In this document: piece after piece, positions 51,570 through 56,622 of the stretch | Layout: each line of letters begins with the position of its first letter | How positions within the stretch are numbered: position 1 is the first letter of the stretch | NCBI GenBank assembly: GCA_030526715.1 | Contig: JAUNCG010000008.1 | Coordinates: 1-56,622, forward strand | Source of the DNA: Eubacteriales bacterium | GTDB taxonomy: Bacteria; Bacillota; Clostridia; Lachnospirales; Lachnospiraceae | DNA: 56,622 bases | Direction of reading: 5' to 3' | The notes under the pieces: model-generated | Database searches by the model: none | The model's input: the letters and a program-made list of their open reading frames with translations, nothing else | Told to the model about the DNA's origin: nothing | Position numbers and translations under genes: made by a program

Positions 51570-52262
51570 ATGAAAAGAGGAAAAAGATATGTAGAAGCGG
51601 CCAAGGCTTTTGACCGCGCAAATCTTTACGATACTGAGGAAGCTATCAGCATCGTAAAGAAAAATGCTGTTGCTAAATTTGATGAGACAATCGAGGCTCA
51701 TATCAGAACTGGTTGTGACGGACGTCACGCAGACCAGCAGATCCGTGGCGCAGTTGTTCTGCCGCACGGAACTGGTAAGAAGGTTCGCGTACTTGTATTC
51801 GCTAAGAATGCAAAGGCTGACGAGGCTCTTGCAGCAGGCGCTGAGTTTGTTGGAGCAGAGGAGCTGATTCCGAAGATCCAGAACGAAGGCTGGCTGGATT
51901 TCGATGTAGTTGTAGCTACACCGGATATGATGGGTGTTGTTGGACGTCTGGGTCGTGTACTTGGACCGAAGGGCTTAATGCCGAACCCGAAGGCTGGTAC
52001 CGTAACCATGGATGTTACCAAGGCTATTCAGGATATCAAGGCTGGTAAGATTGAGTACAGATTGGATAAGACAAACATCATTCACGTGCCGCTTGGAAAA
52101 GCTTCTTTCACAGAGGAGCAGTTGGCGGACAACTTCCAGACGCTTATCGGAGCTATCAACAAGGCAAAGCCGGCAGCACTGAAGGGTCAGTACCTGAAGA
52201 GTGTAACACTTACCTCTACTATGGGACCCGGCGTAAAGCTGAACACTGCAAAGCTTGCATAA
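51570..52262 (+). CDS. rplA: Ribosomal protein L1
   Basis: 230 residues. [16 protein letters not shown] opening, [13 protein letters not shown] and the [17 protein letters not shown] signature. It forms the L1 stalk and usually represses its own operon by binding a copy of its rRNA site in the mRNA. Followed directly by a terminator rather than by rplJ. Confidence 0.98.
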   Translation: MKRGKRYVEAAKAFDRANLYDTEEAISIVKKNAVAKFDETIEAHIRTGCDGRHADQQIRGAVVLPHGTGKKVRVLVFAKNAKADEALAAGAEFVGAEELIPKIQNEGWLDFDVVVATPDMMGVVGRLGRVLGPKGLMPNPKAGTVTMDVTKAIQDIKAGKIEYRLDKTNIIHVPLGKASFTEEQLADNFQTLIGAINKAKPAALKGQYLKSVTLTSTMGPGVKLNTAKLA

Positions 52263-52275
52263 TTGTTCCGAATTT

Positions 52276-52305
52276 AACCCGAAGTCGTAAGACTTCGGGT
52301 TTTTT
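52276..52305 (+). terminator. Terminator after rplA
   Basis: AACCCGAAGTC (52276-52286), GTAA loop, GACTTCGGGTT (52291-52301), then a T-run. Perfect 11-bp stem. Confidence 0.93.
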
Positions 52306-52389
52306 GCGTCTAAGGTACTTCCTGTGAACGGTAGGTCTAAGGGGTATCCAAGTGTGACCGCTAAGGCAGAGCTATAAAAGAATCAGATG

Positions 52390-52418
52390 TTGACCCGGAG
52401 AAAAGACAGGAGTATGAT
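52390..52418 (+). promoter_or_regulatory. Promoter of the Spo0A-type regulator operon
   Basis: TTGACC (52390-52395), 17 bp, TATGAT (52413-52418). It lies inside the upstream extension of the reading frame and so fixes the true start at 52456. Confidence 0.75.
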
Positions 52419-52455
52419 GGTAATAAAATGTGCGCGTTGGAGAGGATATGGCTTT

Positions 52456-53253
52456 ATGAGTACAATTACAGTGCTGATTGCGGATGACAGTGAATTGATA
52501 CGCGATTTGTTGAGCGAGATCATAGCTGCGGATAGTGAGATGAAGATCGTAGGCAAGGCGAGGGACGGTGAGGAGGCATTGCATATGATCAAATCGATGA
52601 AACCGGATGTCGTGCTTCTGGACGTGGTGATGCCGAAGCTGGATGGTCTGGCTGTGCTGGACATGCTTCATGAGGATCCGGAGGTCGTGAAGCAGCCGAT
52701 CGTACTGATGCTGAGTGCTATTGGGAGTGAGTACATTACAGACGATGCTTTCGCGAGAGGTGCGGATTATTATCTGATGAAGCCCTTCAGTGCGCAGAAT
52801 ATCATCCGTCAGGTGAAGCATGTCTATAAGATGAAGACCGGAGTTCGGAAAAAGAAGACCGAAACGACAGGGCTGGAGAAGGGATTCAGAGAGATCTGCG
52901 AGCGCCAGACGACAATGCTGCTGCATGAGCTTGGCATTCCCACCAGAGTCAAAGGCTTTCAATATGTCCGCGACGGGGTGCTGATGTATCTCGAGGATCA
53001 GGGGAAGATCAATTTTGTGACAAAGATACTGTATCCGGAGATTGCGGCGAAGAACGGCACGAAGTCTGCGAATGTGGAGCGGGGTGTGCGTACGGCGATC
53101 GATATCGCGTACAGCAGAGGCAATATCGAACGATTGCATGAACTGTTTGGTGTAAACAGCAGTAAAGAGAGACAGAGACCGACTTGCTCGGAATTTATCG
53201 CAGTGATTGCGGAGGATATCCGACGCACGGCAGAACAGGAAAATAAAGGATGA
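52456..53253 (+). CDS. spo0A: Spo0A-type response regulator
   Basis: 265 residues from the ATG at 52456, the usual Spo0A length. Receiver domain with acidic pair DD (near 10-11), phospho-acceptor in VLLDVVMPKLDG (Asp near 56) and Lys in LMKPFS. The C-terminal domain matches Spo0A: LLHELGIPTRVKGFQYVRDGV, ILYPEIAAK and the recognition helix VERGVRTAIDIAYSRGN, keeping the E-R...R contacts but with N for the usual R before V. The end (RPTCSEFIAVIAEDIRR) also matches. Normally spo0A follows spoIVB; here it follows the rplA terminator and overlaps DUF3786 by 4 nt, so it may be the master regulator in a new place or a paralogue. Confidence 0.8.
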   Translation: MSTITVLIADDSELIRDLLSEIIAADSEMKIVGKARDGEEALHMIKSMKPDVVLLDVVMPKLDGLAVLDMLHEDPEVVKQPIVLMLSAIGSEYITDDAFARGADYYLMKPFSAQNIIRQVKHVYKMKTGVRKKKTETTGLEKGFREICERQTTMLLHELGIPTRVKGFQYVRDGVLMYLEDQGKINFVTKILYPEIAAKNGTKSANVERGVRTAIDIAYSRGNIERLHELFGVNSSKERQRPTCSEFIAVIAEDIRRTAEQENKG

Positions 53254-53873
53254 ACAATTATGCAGTACAGAGGGAGCGTGCCAAGGCGCGTTTCCTCACA
53301 TATTCCTATGAAGCTCTGGCTGAGAAATGGAAGCTGGCAGATGACGGAGTATATCTATATGTGGAATTTCTGGGAGAACGGTATCGCATTGCGCGGGGGA
53401 CGGCAGAGACAGAGCGGCTCCTGCGAGAAGAAAATGCGGTAGAGCCAGCGTCCTTTGAGGAAACACTGGCGATTTTTGATCTGCTCTGCCATACGGAAGG
53501 GGAAGCGCCCAAAGCGAGCGGTATCTTTGCCCCGGTGAACAGCCTGAAGGGGCGTCCGCGAACCATCGGTGTAGATGAGAAGATGACGGGAAAGCAGGCA
53601 GAGCTGTACGACAGTGACTGGGAGGCGTTTCGCAGAGCCTGCGAGCATATTGGCGGAGAAGAGATAAAGCTTGGGGATATCGGATATGAGTTTACGGTAT
53701 TTCGGGATCTGAAGCTCCGGATCAAATTCTATGGAGCTGACGAGGAGTTTCCGGCGCAGATCGTGTATTTGTGGGATGAGAATGCGTTGGAGTATCTTTA
53801 CTATGAGACGGCATTTTATGTGATGTTTTATCTTGGTGGCAAGTTGGCGAAGCTGATGGAGGGGGAAGAATGA
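53250..53873 (+). CDS. DUF3786 domain protein
   Basis: 207 residues, starting at ATGA overlap with the regulator. Cytoplasmic, mixed alpha/beta. Segments such as YLYVEFLGERYRI, the LLCHTEG loop and LRIKFYGADEEFPAQIVYLWDENA fit my memory of DUF3786. No function is established; some relatives lie near corrinoid or anaerobic metabolism genes. Confidence 0.65.
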   Translation: MNNYAVQRERAKARFLTYSYEALAEKWKLADDGVYLYVEFLGERYRIARGTAETERLLREENAVEPASFEETLAIFDLLCHTEGEAPKASGIFAPVNSLKGRPRTIGVDEKMTGKQAELYDSDWEAFRRACEHIGGEEIKLGDIGYEFTVFRDLKLRIKFYGADEEFPAQIVYLWDENALEYLYYETAFYVMFYLGGKLAKLMEGEE

Positions 53874-54664
53874 GGATTGGATTTATCGGTTGCGGGAATA
53901 TGGCAACGGCTATGATCCGGGGGATCTTGGATAGTAAGATTGCAGAGCGGGAGGAGCTGATCGCTTCGGCAAAGTCAGAGAAGACAAAGGAGAAGATCCG
54001 GGAAGAGCTGCAGATCCATCTGGCGGAAAATAACCGGCAGACAGCACAGCGCTCGGACGTGTTGTTTTTGGCGGTCAAGCCGATGTTCTATGAGGAGGTC
54101 GCCCGGGAGATCAAAACGGCGCTCCATGAAGGACAGATCATCGTCACCATAGCGCCGGGAAAGACTCTGGCGTGGATGGAGGAGCAGCTGGGGAAGGGAA
54201 CAAAGATCGTTCGCAGTATGCCGAATACCCCTGCCATGGTGAAGGAGGGGATGAGCGCCCTGTGTAAAAATGCGCATGTGACAGAAGAGGAGCTGGAGTT
54301 GGTGAAGAGGCTGTTTGAGGGGTTCGGAAGAGCGGAAGAGGTACCGGAGCGTCTCATGGACGTGGTGACCGGAGTGGCCGGAAGCTCGCCGGCGTATGTA
54401 TATATGTTTATCGAAGCGCTGGCAGATGCAGGCGTGGCGGACGGTATGCCCAGAGCGCAGGCCTATCGTTTTGCGGCACAGGCAGTGCTCGGCAGTGCAA
54501 GGATGGTACTGGAGACGGGACGGCATCCGGGGGAGCTCAAGGATATGGTATGTTCTCCGGGAGGAACGACCATAGAGGCGGTGCGTGTATTGGAAGAAAA
54601 AGGAATGCGCAGTGCGGTGTTTGAAGCGTCAAAGGCCTGCGTAAAGAAAGCCGGGGAAATGTGA
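53870..54664 (+). CDS. proC: Pyrroline-5-carboxylate reductase
   Basis: 264 residues; ATG overlaps the DUF3786 stop (ATGA). Reduces pyrroline-5-carboxylate to proline with NAD(P)H. Rossmann motif IGFIGCGNMATAMI at the N-terminus and the C-terminal signature region VCSPGGTTIEAVRVLEEKG. No proA/proB nearby. Its stop codon lies in the loop of the terminator. Confidence 0.96.
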   Translation: MRIGFIGCGNMATAMIRGILDSKIAEREELIASAKSEKTKEKIREELQIHLAENNRQTAQRSDVLFLAVKPMFYEEVAREIKTALHEGQIIVTIAPGKTLAWMEEQLGKGTKIVRSMPNTPAMVKEGMSALCKNAHVTEEELELVKRLFEGFGRAEEVPERLMDVVTGVAGSSPAYVYMFIEALADAGVADGMPRAQAYRFAAQAVLGSARMVLETGRHPGELKDMVCSPGGTTIEAVRVLEEKGMRSAVFEASKACVKKAGEM

Positions 54665-54685
54665 TCCCCGGCTTTGCCCGTTTTT
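54647..54685 (+). terminator. Terminator of the spo0A-type/DUF3786/proC operon
   Basis: AAAGCCGGGGA (54647-54657) pairs with TCCCCGGCTTT (54665-54675); the proC stop TGA (54662-54664) is in the loop. A run of T at 54681-54685 overlaps the stop of the convergent PAP2 gene. Confidence 0.85.
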
Positions 54686-55376
54686 AAATATGCTGTTTAT
54701 GATGTACCTTGGAATGGCGGCGCAGTATCGCAGGTTGTGGTTGATAGATCAGAAGATAAGCGCCGAGATTCATAAGCAATGCACCGATCACGTCCACGAT
54801 CGTGTGCTGCTTAATAAACACGGTAGACAGGACGATCAGGATACACAAAATCCATGATGCGTGGATAAGCCGGGGGTGCCGGCGAAGTTCGGGACATCTT
54901 GCGATCGCGAGATGTACAGCCACAGAATTATACACGTGGATGCTGGGAAACACATTGGTAGAAGTATCGTTTCCGTACACATATCGCACCAGATCCGTAA
55001 AAATATTCTCGCGGGGAAAAATCGCGGGGCGAAGTGTGTGCCCGTTGGGCCAGACGAGTGAGATAATCAGAAAAATCGTCATCCCGATACTGAGGTTCGT
55101 GATAAGAGAATAATACTGAGACCGATCCTTTTCCACAAGCCCGAAATAGATCACACTTATCGTAATATAGAAAAACCACAGCAGATATGGGATTACAAAA
55201 ATCTCACAGAATGGGATCATCTTGTCATAGCTCGATGAGAGCAGGTGAATGTGAGAGCGTGAACGGCTCTCCACATATGTAAAAACTGACATATAAAAAA
55301 TCATATAAGCAGGTACCGGAGCAAAATGCTGATACTTGTTCCAGAATCTTCTGCACATTCGTTTTACTTGATTCAT
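54684..55376 (-). CDS. PAP2-superfamily membrane phosphatase
   Basis: 230 residues from the ATG at 55376 (GGGGAGTG upstream). About six transmembrane helices. Acid-phosphatase motifs: HTLRP (motif 1), NVFPSIHVYNSV (motif 2, His) and STVFIKQHTIVDVIG (motif 3, His and Asp). It probably dephosphorylates a lipid phosphate (phosphatidate, PGP or undecaprenyl-PP) at the outer face of the membrane. The layout also fits the inositol-phosphotransferase-like branch of the family. Confidence 0.85.
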   Translation of the reverse strand: MNQVKRMCRRFWNKYQHFAPVPAYMIFYMSVFTYVESRSRSHIHLLSSSYDKMIPFCEIFVIPYLLWFFYITISVIYFGLVEKDRSQYYSLITNLSIGMTIFLIISLVWPNGHTLRPAIFPRENIFTDLVRYVYGNDTSTNVFPSIHVYNSVAVHLAIARCPELRRHPRLIHASWILCILIVLSTVFIKQHTIVDVIGALLMNLGAYLLIYQPQPAILRRHSKVHHKQHI

Positions 55377-55507
55377 AAATACACTCCCCAAATATAAAAC
55401 AACTCGCAACGATATTATACTTCTTTATAACATGGTTGTGAAGAAAAAAGAATATAAAATAGGGATTTTTAAGAAAAAAATCAGCTTTTTTGAGGCAGTG
55501 ATATAAA

Positions 55508-55536
55508 TTGAAAATGTCCGGGAAGTAGTATATACT
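55508..55536 (+). promoter_or_regulatory. Promoter of the GHKL kinase gene
   Basis: TTGAAA (55508-55513), 17 bp, TATACT (55531-55536). The expected RNA start near 55543 is only about 3 nt before the ATG at 55546. Confidence 0.65.
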
Positions 55537-55545
55537 GAAAAAACA

Positions 55546-56322
55546 ATGGGAAAGGAAAAGGGCTGCCTGTGCGGCAGTGATCAGCATATGGGGATGTTAA
55601 TTGTATTTGTGATCGTATTACTGTGTATCTTCGCACTGATGAGGCGCTCAATATACTTGCAGGAGAAGGACATGGAAAACCGGATGCTTCGGGATTATAT
55701 GAAATCAACGCAGGAGCTGTATGAGTCTATAGAAGAGCGGACAGAGGCCATGAGACGCTATCGCCATGATCTGGTGAAGCATATTCGTACACTGGAGGCA
55801 ATGCTGGAGCGGGAAACGGATATGGAAGGTATACAGCTCTATGTGGATAATCTAAAGCATCAGTACGAGGATCTGTGCAGTCAGGACTGCTGTGGAGATG
55901 AAGTGGTGAACGCCATTCTTGCGGTGAAACGACAGCAGTGTGAGAGGAAGCGGATTTTGCTGGAGGTTCAGGTGGAAAATGGAGATTATGGAGGGATCCG
56001 GGAGCTCGATCTGGTGGCGCTCCTGCAGAATCTGTTGGATAATGCCGTGGAGGCACAGGAGCGGATCGGGGAACCGGAGAAGAAAAAGATATCCTTTCGA
56101 ATGTCGGCAGAGCCTGAGGGGATCCATATTTTTGTGAGAAATCAGATCCCGGACGGAGAACGGCCAGAGTTCCGTTCCGGCAAAAAGCAACGGGAAGAAC
56201 ATGGCTTCGGAAGAAGGATCATTTCTTCTATCGTGAAAAAATATCACGGAGAGGATCGGATGCTCTGGGATGAGGAGACACGATGCTATACAGAGGAGCT
56301 CTGGTTAAAAAATGCGGATTGA
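55546..56322 (+). CDS. GHKL-domain sensor histidine kinase (AgrC-like cytoplasmic part)
   Basis: 258 residues from ATG 55546, or 244 from ATG 55588; neither has a proper ribosome binding site, and the promoter position makes the first nearly leaderless. One transmembrane helix (about 16-32 of the long form), a coiled coil, the phospho-acceptor MRRYRHDLVKH (His near 67), then the ATPase with N-box NLLDNAVEAQ and G-box EEHGFGRRII. It lacks the multi-helix sensor domain of AgrC, so it may sense through a partner or the membrane. No response regulator is adjacent in the window. Confidence 0.8.
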   Translation: MGKEKGCLCGSDQHMGMLIVFVIVLLCIFALMRRSIYLQEKDMENRMLRDYMKSTQELYESIEERTEAMRRYRHDLVKHIRTLEAMLERETDMEGIQLYVDNLKHQYEDLCSQDCCGDEVVNAILAVKRQQCERKRILLEVQVENGDYGGIRELDLVALLQNLLDNAVEAQERIGEPEKKKISFRMSAEPEGIHIFVRNQIPDGERPEFRSGKKQREEHGFGRRIISSIVKKYHGEDRMLWDEETRCYTEELWLKNAD

Positions 56323-56394
56323 GCCGGTTGTCTTTTGCTTACAGGCAACGACCTTGGCAGCCATATTTTTCACAAAATATCCATGAACTATATG

Positions 56395-56423
56395 TGGAAA
56401 AAAGCAGATACGCGTGCTATACT
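56395..56423 (+). promoter_or_regulatory. Extended -10 promoter of the last gene
   Basis: TGGAAA (56395-56400), 17 bp, TATACT (56418-56423) with TGC directly upstream. Confidence 0.55.
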
Positions 56424-56484
56424 CGTAATGTATGAGGTGAAATAAGATGTTTTTGAGGGAGTATAAATAGAACGGAGGTTGAGT

Positions 56485-56622
56485 ATGAAGAATCGATGGA
56501 AAAGAGGCATGGCGACATTGATGACAGCTGCCATGTTGATGGGAAATATGACAGCGGTAGCAGAGGATGCTTCAGTGACGGAGGTGGCTGCGGAGGCGCC
56601 GACAGAAGCCCCGACAGAAGCC
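56485..56622 (+). CDS. Start of a secreted protein (cut by the window edge)
   Basis: 46 codons are visible and the frame is open at the window end. CGGAGG lies 9 nt before the ATG. A signal peptide (MKNRWKRGMATLMTAAMLMG..., cleavage near AVA) is followed by an acidic Ala/Thr-rich stretch ending in repeats of PTEA, typical of linkers in cell-surface proteins. Function cannot be told from this part. Confidence 0.75.
   Translation, partial: MKNRWKRGMATLMTAAMLMGNMTAVAEDASVTEVAAEAPTEAPTEA

Overview
The window reads as chromosomal DNA from a spore-forming Clostridia, most likely a Lachnospiraceae gut bacterium. The basis is gene content: spoIIGA-sigE and sigG, a Spo0A-type regulator, a PdaA-type deacetylase and a YlmC/YmxH protein; genes I associate with this family (large FN3 secreted proteins, DUF5716/DUF5717, permuted GH3, FliB, ATP-dependent PEP carboxykinase); AGGAGG-type ribosome binding sites and clean sigma-A promoters. 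I cannot name a species. I see no rRNA, tRNA, CRISPR array, transposase or integrase.

Layout. 1-3.6 kb: two secreted proteins (FN3 modules; Sel1 repeats). 3.65-5.46 kb (minus): DUF362 ferredoxin protein and a YczE-type membrane protein. 5.46-6.19 kb: no recognised gene, but a complete promoter-to-terminator unit with two tiny overlapping ORFs. 6.2-8.4 kb: lon under a CIRCE operator, divergent from an RluA-type pseudouridine synthase. 9.5-16.5 kb: UPF0303 protein, small zinc-ribbon membrane protein, glyA, nuclease-helicase, maf and fliB-like gene. 16.5-21.1 kb: domain-permuted GH3 glycosidase and pckA. 21.4-23.0 kb: spoIIGA-sigE behind a Spo0A-like promoter.

23.1-35.3 kb is the most unusual part. 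sigE and sigG, normally adjacent in clostridia, are separated by about 12.4 kb. The first insert holds an LtaS/OpgB-type phosphoglycerol transferase and a YfhO-type protein. It is bounded by two 66-bp direct repeats that copy the 3' end of sigE and its terminator. The second holds cysD, a cysN-cysC fusion, three paralogous sulfotransferases, a ChrA-family transporter and a 22-codon mini-ORF. With no sulfate-reduction genes present, this looks like a self-contained system that imports sulfate, makes PAPS and sulfates an acceptor, perhaps an envelope glycan or polymer made with the neighbouring LtaS/YfhO pair.

35.4-42.8 kb: sigG, ylmC-like, nrdR and a three-gene operon of unknown function (DUF5717 / DUF5716 / helical protein). 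The DUF5716 protein looks like a degenerate Hsp70/actin-type ATPase. 42.8-49.9 kb: asparaginase, zinc-dependent phospholipase-like protein, MFS permease, nagB, nagA, an aldose-epimerase-like protein and a pdaA-like gene. 50.0-52.3 kb: rpmG-secE-nusG-rplK-rplA, with two L1-type mRNA motifs and a terminator directly after rplA. 52.4-56.6 kb: Spo0A-type regulator, DUF3786 and proC in one overlapping operon, a PAP2 protein, a GHKL sensor kinase and the start of a secreted protein cut by the window edge.
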